A stretch of 25,514 nt of DNA, from contig JAUMSA010000103.1 of assembly GCA_031293105.1 (NCBI GenBank), forward strand, positions 1 through 25,514. Direction: 5' to 3'. Of this stretch, positions 1 to 6,323 are shown one piece after another (within the stretch, counting starts at the first letter, position 1; each line of letters begins with the position of its first letter). Under the pieces are notes generated by a model. That model was not told where the DNA came from, did no database searches, and saw only the letters and a program-made list of their open reading frames with translations. Made by a program: the position numbers and the translations under genes. The stretch is from Butyricicoccus sp. Lineage in GTDB: Bacteria; Bacillota; Clostridia; Oscillospirales; Butyricicoccaceae.

Positions 1-399
1 TTCCTCATTGTGATATGCTGTATTCGTGTAGGGTTTGAGGCCCACATCGGATAACAGCATAGCAGCAATGGTTCGAGCATCTACACGGTCGGTCTTGGTC
101 TTTCGCAGGCTGAGACTTTTCCGGTAGAGGTTCGTGCGTAAGGGATTCAAGACATAGGTGGCCAGACCGTTGTCCAGAAGAAACCCAAGAATGTTGTAGC
201 TGTAATGCCCGGTTGCCTCAAGCCCTACTTTTATTTTGTCCTGCGGTGTAGTACAAGCTCGAATTTTTTCCAGTAGAGCATAAAAACCGTCCATGTTGTT
301 AGAGATAGTAAAAACATCCGCCAGGACTTCACCCTCTGAGCTTACAATGAAGCAATCATGCTTGTTTTTTGAGACATCAATGCCAACAGAAACTACCAT
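1..399 (-). CDS. IS110-family transposase, N-terminal part (cut by window edge)
   Basis: Reading the minus strand from ATG at 399 gives 133 open codons that run off the left edge, so only the N-terminal RuvC-like DEDD domain is visible. The acidic residues sit in family-typical settings: D8 in GIDVSKNKHD, E61 in GLEATGHY, D104 and D107 in KTKTDRVDA, preceded by NPLRTNLYR. In IS110 recombinases this domain joins with a C-terminal serine-bearing Tnp domain, not seen here, to excise and insert the element as a circle, guided by a bridge RNA. The start is supported by GGAGG about 7 nt upstream. Base composition is clearly more AT-rich than the genes that follow, as expected for a mobile element. 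The family call is firm; whether the gene is intact beyond the edge is unknown. Confidence 0.93.
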   Translation of the reverse strand, partial: MVVSVGIDVSKNKHDCFIVSSEGEVLADVFTISNNMDGFYALLEKIRACTTPQDKIKVGLEATGHYSYNILGFLLDNGLATYVLNPLRTNLYRKSLSLRKTKTDRVDARTIAAMLLSDVGLKPYTNTAYHNEE

Positions 400-446
400 A
401 ACAAATACCTCCAGAGAAAATATGTGATGCTGCATCCACAGTACAC

Positions 447-623
447 CTTACTTTTGTAGCCTTGTTCCACATAAACCGTCTGGCGGTATTTAACTGATTA
501 ACAAAATTGTAAGGGGCTGTGGTTGGAACCTTTCGTGAACCATCTTGTGGTAGGAGCCGCCAACCAATCCACAGCATCCCTTACAGTGTAGCACAGCCCT
601 TGGAGAGGGGCTCTAATAACTAC
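447..623 (-). ncRNA. Predicted IS110 bridge RNA
   Basis: On the minus strand, between the element's left end and the transposase start, three structures follow one another. (a) A 5' hairpin at 612-595: AGCCC, 8-nt loop, GGGCT. (b) A long stem pairing 584-564 with 526-509, about 18 bp with two small bulges. It opens into a symmetric 12/12-nt internal loop (563-552 and 538-527) capped by ACCA-CAAGA-TGGT (551-539). (c) A second stem, TTTTGT/ACAAAA (506-501 with 457-452), opens into a loop (500-488 and 474-458) capped by ACCG-CCAGA-CGGT (487-475). This order of 5' stem-loop, target-binding loop and donor-binding loop is the known bridge RNA architecture of the IS110 subgroup. The exact 5' and 3' ends are guesses. 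Confidence 0.72.
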
Positions 624-629
624 TACTCT

Positions 630-635
630 ATAATA
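630..635 (-). promoter_or_regulatory. -10 element (TATTAT) of the junction promoter for the bridge RNA
   Basis: TATTAT lies a few bases inside the element's left end and points toward the bridge RNA. In circularised IS110 elements a sigma-70 promoter forms when the right end supplies the -35 and the left end the -10. The position, about 3 nt from the inferred core, fits that arrangement, and transcription would start near 623. The right end is outside the window, so the -35 cannot be checked. The opposite strand reads TATAAT at 629-634, which might act outward, but no -35 is visible for it. Confidence 0.45.
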
Positions 636-648
636 CAAGGAGCCCGGT

Positions 649-1209
649 ATGTACGGTATCGAAGTTCTGGTAGAGGAACATGAGAATGTCCGCACCTTTA
701 CCGGCGTTGTCCGCCGCGCCTGCTGCGCCATCTTGGATGGCGCACCGGTGGACTCCGCCGATTTTCGCGACATGATTGTCTTTATTCGCGAATATGCCGA
801 CCAGCACCATCATGGCAAGGAAGAAAAGCTGCTTTTTGGCGAGATGATGGACGCGCTCGGCCCGATGGCGGTCAATCTGGTGAAGCACGGCATGCTGGTC
901 GAGCATGACCTGGGTCGCCTGCATGTGATGAACCTAGAAGCGGCGCTGGACCGCTATGAAGCGAACCCCAACACCATGGACAAGCTGGACATCATCGCCG
1001 AAGCGACCGGCTATGCGAATCTGCTGCTGCGGCATCTGGAAAAGGAAAATCAGGTGCTCTTCCCCTTTGCCGAAAAGAATCTGCCGCCTGAAGCGCTTGG
1101 ACGTATCGAGCAGCGTATCCGGCAATTTGAAGAAGAGGCCCAGGCTGCCGGGGTGCAGGACGCGCATTTAGCGCGGCTGCACCGCTTGGAAGCCAAATAC
1201 CCCGCCTAA
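649..1209 (+). CDS. Hemerythrin-like (HHE) domain protein
   Basis: This 186-aa, all-helical, cytosolic protein has the metal-ligand pattern of hemerythrin HHE domains: H11 in EEHEN, H54-x3-E58 inside HHHGKEE, H80 and H86 in a third helix, and H129-x3-E133 in HLEKEN. Such proteins bind a di-iron centre and in anaerobes are usually linked to O2, NO or iron-stress handling; the ligand here is not known. A charged helix follows the domain. The start is ATG 649 with AAGGAG at 637-642. That ribosome-binding site lies exactly at the inferred IS110 junction, so the gene's own promoter has probably been displaced by the insertion. It ends just before a terminator shared with the convergent rpiA. Confidence 0.88.
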   Translation: MYGIEVLVEEHENVRTFTGVVRRACCAILDGAPVDSADFRDMIVFIREYADQHHHGKEEKLLFGEMMDALGPMAVNLVKHGMLVEHDLGRLHVMNLEAALDRYEANPNTMDKLDIIAEATGYANLLLRHLEKENQVLFPFAEKNLPPEALGRIEQRIRQFEEEAQAAGVQDAHLARLHRLEAKYPA

Positions 1210-1214
1210 ACGAA

Positions 1215-1245
1215 AAACGGACCGTATCATAGATACGGTCCGTTT
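1215..1245. terminator. Bidirectional terminator between the hemerythrin gene and rpiA
   Basis: A perfect 13-bp stem (1215-1227 with 1233-1245) with a 5-nt loop sits between two converging stop codons. On the plus strand it is followed by TTTGCTTTT (arm end and tail). On the minus strand the stem ends in TTT followed by TT. It would end both the plus-strand gene and the eight-gene minus-strand operon. Confidence 0.85.
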
Positions 1246-1249
1246 GCTT

Positions 1250-1939
1250 TTAATCCTTATTCTTGTTCTCGATGGTGGTCACACCATTTTCACCGGCCGA
1301 AATAATCAGGTCGGTGGTGTTGAGGAAGAACCCGGTTTCCAGCACACCCAGCAGGCTGAGGATAAAGGCTTCCATCGCCTTGTAGTCGGTGCCAAAGCGG
1401 GTGTTGGTGTATCCGGTGTCCAGAATGTAGTTGTGGTTGTTGGTTTCATAGATCGCGCCGTCTTTCATGCGCAGGCGGGGCGTAAAGCCCGCTTCTTCCA
1501 GCTTGCGTACGACGTGCTTATAGCCAAAGGGCAGCACTTCGATGGGCAGACCGAACGCGCCGATGGTTTCCACACGCTTGGAGTCGTCGCAAATCCAGAT
1601 GTTGTATTTGGCGCTCATAGCCACGATCTTTTCGCGGAACAGCGCACCGCCGCCGCCCTTGATGCCGTTAAACGCGGGGTCGACTTCGTCCACGCCGTCG
1701 ATGCAGATGTCGAGCACCGGGGCGTCGTTGGTGTCGAGCAGCGGGATGCCCAGGCTCTTGGCCTGTTCGGTGGAAGCGTCCGAGGTGGACACACACTGGA
1801 TGTGCAGCCCTTCCTCCTTCATCCGCTGGCCCAGCTTTTCGATCAGGTAATAGGCGGTCGAGCCGGTGCCGATGCCGACCAGCATACCGTCCTTGACGTA
1901 TTTGGCGGCCTCATAACCGGCCATTTGTTTTGCATTCAT
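1250..1939 (-). CDS. rpiA: Ribose-5-phosphate isomerase A
   Basis: At 229 aa it is close to the usual RpiA length of about 220. It interconverts ribose-5-P and ribulose-5-P in the cytosolic non-oxidative pentose phosphate pathway. The phosphate-binding loop GIGTGSTA is at 22-29. The catalytic residues fall at the same positions as in E. coli RpiA: D81 and D84 in DGVDEVD, K94 in KGGGGA, and E103 in REK. It is the last gene of the PTS operon, 24 bp after the aldolase stop and just before the shared terminator. This position suggests the operon's substrate feeds pentose phosphates, or that this copy acts on a related aldose phosphate. Family assignment is firm; a shifted substrate is speculation. 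Confidence 0.93.
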   Translation of the reverse strand: MNAKQMAGYEAAKYVKDGMLVGIGTGSTAYYLIEKLGQRMKEEGLHIQCVSTSDASTEQAKSLGIPLLDTNDAPVLDICIDGVDEVDPAFNGIKGGGGALFREKIVAMSAKYNIWICDDSKRVETIGAFGLPIEVLPFGYKHVVRKLEEAGFTPRLRMKDGAIYETNNHNYILDTGYTNTRFGTDYKAMEAFILSLLGVLETGFFLNTTDLIISAGENGVTTIENKNKD

Positions 1940-1963
1940 GGATTGTGGTCCTTTCTCGGTGGG

Positions 1964-2827
1964 TTACTGCATGGCAAAGGTCTGCATAGCGCGCTTGACG
2001 TCCTGCTTCATGGCGTCCATGGCCAGGGTGCGCATGGTGGAGAAGAAGATCGGCTCACCCGCCGGCTTGCCCTTCAGCCACTCGGCAACCGCGGTACCGC
2101 CTGCCTTGTCCATGTAGGTGAAATAGTTGATTTTGCGTACGCCGGCGCGGATGGCTTCCTGGAAATCCTCGCGGCTGACGCCCGAGCCGCCGTGCATGAC
2201 GACCGGAATACCGTTTGCCTTTTCGCGTACCTGGCGCACGATGTTCAGGTCCAGACGCGGCTCCTTGAGGTAAATGCCGTGGGTGGTGCCGAACGAGCAG
2301 GCCAGCGCCTGGATGCCGGTGCGCTCGACAAAGTCGCGCGCCATATCCGGGTCGGTGTAGATCTTGGCGTCGTCATCGCTGCCGTCGCCGTCGCCGAATT
2401 CGCGGCGACCCATGGAGCCGATTTCGGCTTCTACGTCCACGCCGCGGTTGTAACCCGCGGCCAGTTGTACGGCCTGACAGGTTGCCTGCACATTGGCTTC
2501 ATACGGACGGTCGGAGCCGTCGTACATGATGGAGGTAAAGCCCATATCCAGCGCAGTTTTGAGGTAGTCCATGGTTTCACCGTGGTCCAGATGGACGCAG
2601 ACCGGCACTTTGGCCTTCTTGGCGTGGTCGACCATGATGGGCCCGATGATTTCGAGCGACATGAGCGGCTCATGGCACTGGGCAAACTGCACGATGACCG
2701 GCAGGTCCAGTTCCTCAGCGGCGGAGATGACCGCGCACAGGCTTTCGAGGTTGGGAGTATTGAAGGCGCCGATGGCGATTTGTTTTTCCTCGGCGATTTT
2801 TAAAACATCTGTCAGTGTGCTTAACAT
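1964..2827 (-). CDS. Class II ketose-bisphosphate aldolase (FBA/GatY/KbaY type)
   Basis: This 287-aa protein matches the length and layout of zinc-dependent class II aldolases, which cleave fructose- or tagatose-1,6-bisphosphate into DHAP and glyceraldehyde-3-P. Visible family features are IGAFNT (19-24), the catalytic D81 next to zinc ligand H82 in HLDHGE, E135 in the AEIG segment, H183 in GTTHG, H212 in VMHGGSG, and the phosphate/DHAP-binding KIN-x2-T (232-237). A run rich in Asp and Gly (145-154) sits in the loop after AEIGSMG. The start has GGAAGGAA about 5 nt upstream. A perfect 8-bp hairpin lies in the 42-bp gap before it. Fructose and tagatose stereochemistry cannot be told apart by eye, so no symbol is given. 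Confidence 0.9.
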   Translation of the reverse strand: MLSTLTDVLKIAEEKQIAIGAFNTPNLESLCAVISAAEELDLPVIVQFAQCHEPLMSLEIIGPIMVDHAKKAKVPVCVHLDHGETMDYLKTALDMGFTSIMYDGSDRPYEANVQATCQAVQLAAGYNRGVDVEAEIGSMGRREFGDGDGSDDDAKIYTDPDMARDFVERTGIQALACSFGTTHGIYLKEPRLDLNIVRQVREKANGIPVVMHGGSGVSREDFQEAIRAGVRKINYFTYMDKAGGTAVAEWLKGKPAGEPIFFSTMRTLAMDAMKQDVKRAMQTFAMQ

Positions 2828-2841
2828 GCAAATTCCTTCCC

Positions 2842-2860
2842 GATGCCGCCGTGCGGCATC
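2842..2860 (-). other. Intercistronic stem-loop before the aldolase gene
   Basis: GATGCCGC and GCGGCATC form a perfect 8-bp stem with a 3-nt loop in the short gap between the DUF4428 gene and the aldolase ribosome-binding site. There is no T-tract, so it is more likely an mRNA-stabilising or processing element than a terminator. Confidence 0.5.
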
Positions 2861-2869
2861 TGTATCCGA

Positions 2870-3430
2870 TCAACAGATTTCTTCCAGTTCCCGCAAGATC
2901 TGTCCGGCCGCGCGGTAGGCGCGGCGGAAGGCAAAGCTGGACGAGCGCACGGGCGAGGGAATCACGATCAGTTCCCGCACCCCGGCCTTTTTCAGGCGCA
3001 GCCGCACGACCATCCGATCGATGACGACCGTTTCACGCGGGTTGGCAGCCAGTTCTTCCAGCCGCTCGGGCGGCAGCGAGGGCTCGCAGGCCAGCATATA
3101 GCCGGTCAGATCTTCATAGCGGTAGATTTCCGGCCGGGCGACCTGGCCGGTGATGCGCCGGTTGCTGGGGATACAGAACTTCCGGCGCGTTTCGTCGAGC
3201 AGGAGGAACCCACCCACCTTCCGGCTGGTCAGAAAACCATCCTCTCCCAGGTCCAGCGGTGCCGCGTTTTGGCGGTAATCCTTCCTGAGTTCTGCCAGCG
3301 TCTTTCCGGTCACAGTGGTGGTATAGTGGTTGCTGACGATCTTATAACAGTCCTTGCAGATCACGCCGTCCTGACAGTGAAACGCCCGCCAGCCGGTCTT
3401 TTTCCCGCACAGATCGCACATTCTAGCCAA
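2870..3430 (-). CDS. DUF4428 zinc-ribbon protein of unknown function
   Basis: An N-terminal four-cysteine zinc ribbon (C5, C8, C25, C28; CDLCGKK followed by DGVICKDC) resembles the DUF4428 module. It is followed by about 150 residues with a mixed beta pattern (EIYRYEDLTGYML, VVIDRMVVRLR) that may be a PH-like or hydrolase-like fold; I do not recognise a catalytic motif. I prefer the TTG start at 3430 (186 aa) because AGGAGG (3439-3444) lies 8 nt upstream. A TTG at 3451 would place that ribosome-binding site inside the gene, and the ATG at 3421 would be 17 nt from it. It is embedded in the sugar operon, 28 bp after the dehydrogenase. Its role there is unknown. Confidence 0.75.
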   Translation of the reverse strand: MARMCDLCGKKTGWRAFHCQDGVICKDCYKIVSNHYTTTVTGKTLAELRKDYRQNAAPLDLGEDGFLTSRKVGGFLLLDETRRKFCIPSNRRITGQVARPEIYRYEDLTGYMLACEPSLPPERLEELAANPRETVVIDRMVVRLRLKKAGVRELIVIPSPVRSSSFAFRRAYRAAGQILRELEEIC

Positions 3431-3458
3431 AAATGGTTCCTCCTGTTCCAAAATAGGG

Positions 3459-4505
3459 TCAATCGGTGATGTTCAGGATGACCTTAAAGGTATCCGGCCG
3501 CATCGCACAGGCCATGGCCTCTTCAAAATCGTGATAGTCGTAGATCGCTTCGGTCAGCGGGGTGGGGTCGAACAGCCCCTTGGTGATCATCTGCACAGCC
3601 TGCCAGAAGGTCTTGACCGAGCCGTTCTGCGCGCCGGTAATCTTCTTCTGGGTCGAGTGAATCTTGCCCAGATCGACTTCGACCGGCTTGTTCGGGTGCA
3701 GCGACGAGAACATGACCACCGTGCCGCAAACCGCGGTGCAATCGATGGCCTGGGTGGCCAGGGCGGGCACGGCCGTGGTATCAAATACCGCACGGGCGCC
3801 CAAGCCGCCGGTCAGCTTCATGACCTCCTGTACGGCGTCTACTGCGGTCGGGTCGATCACGATATGCGCGCCCAGTTCGAGCGCCTTTTCGCGCCGGCTG
3901 GCCATGGGCTCAGACAGGATGACGCGCGCGCCGCGCATCTTGGCCAGCATCACATGCAGCATACCCATCGTGCCGCCGCCGATGACCAGCACGTCGTCGC
4001 CGTAGCTGATGTCGCACTGGGCGATCGAGTTGATGACGCAGGCCAGCGGTTCGGTGAAGGCCAGCTTTTCATACGGCGTATCCTGCCCGCAGAAATACAC
4101 GTCCTCGGTCTTGGCGATGACGTACTGCGAAAAACCGAGGAAGCCCGAGATACCGTTCGGGTTCTGGTAGCAGGTGGTGTGGGCAAACGACGGGCACACG
4201 TTGGTGTAACCGTTTTTGCAGTGATAACAGGTGTTGCAGTTGTCGATGACATAGGTAACCACCCGGCTGCCGATCGGGAACTGTTCGGGCGAAACGCCGT
4301 TGCCCAGCGCAACGATCTCACCGGCAAATTCATGCCCGCCAATGCGCGGGTAACTGAAATTGCACTCGCCCTTATAATCGCGTACATCGTTGACACAGAT
4401 GCCGGATGCGTGTACACGCACCAGCACTTCGCCTTTTTCAGGCTGCGGGGTGGGAAGTTCCTGCAGGGACACCTGTCCCGGCTGGCTCATGACCAATGCT
4501 TTCAT
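3459..4505 (-). CDS. Zinc-dependent MDR alcohol/polyol(-phosphate) dehydrogenase
   Basis: This 348-aa medium-chain dehydrogenase has the catalytic-zinc residues C37 (SGIC), H58-E59 (GGHEFAG) and E152 (EPLAC). It has a full structural-zinc lobe (C90, C93, C96, C104) and a Rossmann nucleotide-binding loop GGGTMG at 176-181. Relatives include sorbitol, threonine and galactitol-1-P dehydrogenases, ribitol-5-P dehydrogenase (TarJ) and L-sorbose-1-P reductase. As the first gene after the four PTS components, it most likely oxidises or reduces the phosphorylated sugar or polyol made by the PTS. It is separated from the EIID gene by about 124 bp containing a strong stem-loop. The start ATG at 4505 has AAAAAGGAG upstream. 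The substrate cannot be stated. Confidence 0.88.
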   Translation of the reverse strand: MKALVMSQPGQVSLQELPTPQPEKGEVLVRVHASGICVNDVRDYKGECNFSYPRIGGHEFAGEIVALGNGVSPEQFPIGSRVVTYVIDNCNTCYHCKNGYTNVCPSFAHTTCYQNPNGISGFLGFSQYVIAKTEDVYFCGQDTPYEKLAFTEPLACVINSIAQCDISYGDDVLVIGGGTMGMLHVMLAKMRGARVILSEPMASRREKALELGAHIVIDPTAVDAVQEVMKLTGGLGARAVFDTTAVPALATQAIDCTAVCGTVVMFSSLHPNKPVEVDLGKIHSTQKKITGAQNGSVKTFWQAVQMITKGLFDPTPLTEAIYDYHDFEEAMACAMRPDTFKVILNITD

Positions 4506-4535
4506 ACTATGTAGACTCCTTTTTCATGCAGCCGC

Positions 4536-4580
4536 GTGCTGGTAGCACAAGCGGCGGCTTTCGTTCTCGAAAGCCGCCGC
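4536..4580 (-). other. Strong intercistronic stem-loops between EIID and the dehydrogenase
   Basis: A perfect 13-bp stem, GCGGCGGCTTTCG paired with its complement (4551-4563 with 4568-4580), has a 4-nt loop. A smaller GTGCT-GGT-AGCAC hairpin follows at 4536-4548. Neither is followed by a T-tract on the minus strand. They likely protect or separate the upstream PTS part of the message from the enzyme part. An attenuator is possible but not shown. Confidence 0.55.
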
Positions 4581-4629
4581 ACTGCTGCCAGGCTCCTTTC
4601 GGGATCTGCCTGTTTTTTCGGTATGGAAT

Positions 4630-5463
4630 TTAGACCAGAATGTTGAAGAAACCGCCGACGATGCCGATAACAACCATCAAAAGGATGATGCGGATGGAAG
4701 TCCACTTCTTCTGCATCAGACCGTAGACACCCATGGTGGCTGCGAGCGGCAAAATATTCGGTAAGACGGCGTCAAATAGACTTTCTTGCAGGGAGAATTC
4801 GGCGCCTGACGTGACGATGTTGATACCACAGGTCACGCTGACGTAGTTTACGATCAGACCGCCCATAACCATGCAGCCCATGATGGATGCGCCCTTGAGC
4901 AGCTTGTTCAGGATGCCGCGTTCTAGGAAATCCATGATCGCGTCACTACCGGCATGGTAGCCGAACATGAAGTTTGCGTACGAGAAGATGTAGGTGATGA
5001 AGAACATCGCAACCGCGTAGATGATCGCGCCCCAGATGTTGCCGCTGCCCGAACGGGTAATGTCGATGCACAGCGCCAGCAGGATCGGGATCAGAACGCC
5101 CTGCCAAATGGTGTCGCCCACGCCGGCCAAGGGGCCCATGAGCGAGGTCTTGATGTTGGTGATGAACTCATTCGGGATGTCCTTGCCCATGGCCTTCTCT
5201 TCTTCCAGCGAGATGGCCAGACCGAGGATACAGGAACCGAACTCCGGATGGACGTTGAAGAACTCCATCTCACGGGTCATCAAATCGATCTGCTTTTCCT
5301 TGTTGTTGGGATACAGGTATTTTACAACCGGCAGGAAGGTGTGGGCACATGCCATACCCATCATGCGTTCGTAGTTGTAGCAGGTCTGTACCCAGGTCTC
5401 CCAGATGAGGGAGGCACGGAACAGCGCCTTCTTCGGAATCAGCTTTTGCTCTTTATTCGTCAT
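4630..5463 (-). CDS. PTS mannose/fructose/sorbose family EIID component
   Basis: This 277-aa membrane component of a mannose-class permease pairs with EIIC to form the transport channel. The family signature GPLAGVGDT is near residue 111. The N-terminal half is amphipathic and cytosolic (FRASLIWETW, YNYERMMG). The C-terminal part has several hydrophobic segments, the last being IILLMVVIGIVGGFF at the very end. It follows the EIIC gene by 17 bp. The specificity of mannose-class systems (mannose, sorbose, fructose, amino sugars, Amadori products, polyols) cannot be deduced from this sequence. Class assignment is firm. Confidence 0.94.
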   Translation of the reverse strand: MTNKEQKLIPKKALFRASLIWETWVQTCYNYERMMGMACAHTFLPVVKYLYPNNKEKQIDLMTREMEFFNVHPEFGSCILGLAISLEEEKAMGKDIPNEFITNIKTSLMGPLAGVGDTIWQGVLIPILLALCIDITRSGSGNIWGAIIYAVAMFFITYIFSYANFMFGYHAGSDAIMDFLERGILNKLLKGASIMGCMVMGGLIVNYVSVTCGINIVTSGAEFSLQESLFDAVLPNILPLAATMGVYGLMQKKWTSIRIILLMVVIGIVGGFFNILV

Positions 5464-5480
5464 GATACTCTACCTCTCTC

Positions 5481-6287
5481 TTACTCGTCATCCGGGTCGT
5501 AATCGGGATCATACTCTCCGCTCGGGGCAGAACCTGCCGCCGAAACCGCCGGAGCGGCATTGTCGGTTACCTGGATGTAGATCAGAGCTGCGATCAGGCC
5601 GATGATACCCTGCTGGATGAGGGTCAGGCCGAAGCAGGTCGAGATCATAAAGCCCAGGAACAGGAAGATGCGGGCTTCGCCCTTGAAGATGTACTGCAGG
5701 GTGATTGCAATACCGAGGGCAGGCATCAGACCGCCGATGATCTCAAAGATCTGAAGCGGCTTGCCCGCGCACATTTCGATGAACGACTGGATGTAGTCTG
5801 CGCCGAAGTACGCAGCCAGCGTACACGGAACAACACAGATGACAGCCGAGAAAATCTGAGGTAAAATAACATTGGACAGGTACAGGTGATTAAACTTGCC
5901 CTGTGCGACCCAGCGGTCGCCCATATGTACGAATACCGAGTCAATGGTCATACGCAGATACCAAACGATGGTGCCCAGCAGGCCCAGCGGAACCGCGATG
6001 GCCAGCGCGGTGTTTGCGTCCAGATTACCGGTGATGGCGTATGCGGTGCCGAGAACACCTGCCAGCGCCATATCCGCCGGCATCGAACCGCCGGCCGAGA
6101 TGAAGCCCAGATAAACCAGGTTGATGGTGCCGCCGACTACGGCGCCGGTAACCGGGTCACCCAGGAAGCAGCCGGTGATAAAGCCGCATACGAGCGGCCG
6201 CTGCAAAGTCCAAAGACCGACAAAAGGCAGGTTCGCTTCTGCCAGCCAGTACAGAATACCGCACAGAATTGCCGTAACAATACTCAT
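5481..6287 (-). CDS. PTS mannose/fructose/sorbose family EIIC component
   Basis: This 268-aa polytopic membrane protein shows the EIIC-man pattern: TGCFLGDP and GGTINLVYLGF near the N-terminus, GGSMPADMALAG in the substrate-site region, and GLMPALGIA later. It forms the sugar channel with EIID. Family members usually end soon after the last membrane segment. This one carries an extra tail of about 25 residues rich in Ala and Ser and then Asp and Glu (YDPDYDPDDE), probably cytosolic. It lies 36 bp after the EIIB gene and 17 bp before EIID. Confidence 0.94.
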   Translation of the reverse strand: MSIVTAILCGILYWLAEANLPFVGLWTLQRPLVCGFITGCFLGDPVTGAVVGGTINLVYLGFISAGGSMPADMALAGVLGTAYAITGNLDANTALAIAVPLGLLGTIVWYLRMTIDSVFVHMGDRWVAQGKFNHLYLSNVILPQIFSAVICVVPCTLAAYFGADYIQSFIEMCAGKPLQIFEIIGGLMPALGIAITLQYIFKGEARIFLFLGFMISTCFGLTLIQQGIIGLIAALIYIQVTDNAAPAVSAAGSAPSGEYDPDYDPDDE

Positions 6288-6323
6288 ATCTTTCTCGTCC
6301 TTTCTTTTCCTTCCCCCTGCGTA

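Larger units (their letters stand above)
1..640 (-). mobile_element. IS110-family insertion sequence, left-end portion
   Basis: The element runs from a junction near 638-642 leftward past the window edge, with the transposase on the minus strand and about 240 bp of non-coding left end. No terminal inverted repeats or target duplication are expected in this family. I place the junction at minus-strand CT (639-638) because the two guide loops of the predicted bridge RNA both match there. The left guide contains the sequence AGGAGCC (plus 552-558), repeated at the junction (638-644). The right donor guide region holds CCTTGT (460-465), the complement of 635-640. The boundary is inferred; the family assignment rests on the transposase. 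Confidence 0.75.

Noticed and set aside
377..577. A 66-codon minus-strand frame upstream of the transposase
   Set aside because: It overlaps the highly structured bridge RNA region and the true transposase start, and it has no ribosome-binding site or family likeness.
552..644. AGGAGCC repeated at 552-558 and 638-644 as a target-site duplication
   Set aside because: One copy lies inside the element's non-coding RNA and the other at its edge. IS110 elements do not make such duplications. A guide-target match explains it better.
1244..2803. A 519-codon open frame on the plus strand opposite rpiA and the aldolase
   Set aside because: It is antisense to two genes with intact catalytic motifs. 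The translation is a low-complexity Val/His/Gly-rich shadow typical of GC-rich coding DNA read backwards.
4506..4629. A riboswitch or T-box in the gap before the dehydrogenase gene
   Set aside because: There are strong hairpins, but no recognisable aptamer or T-box sequence and no terminator T-tract on the coding strand.
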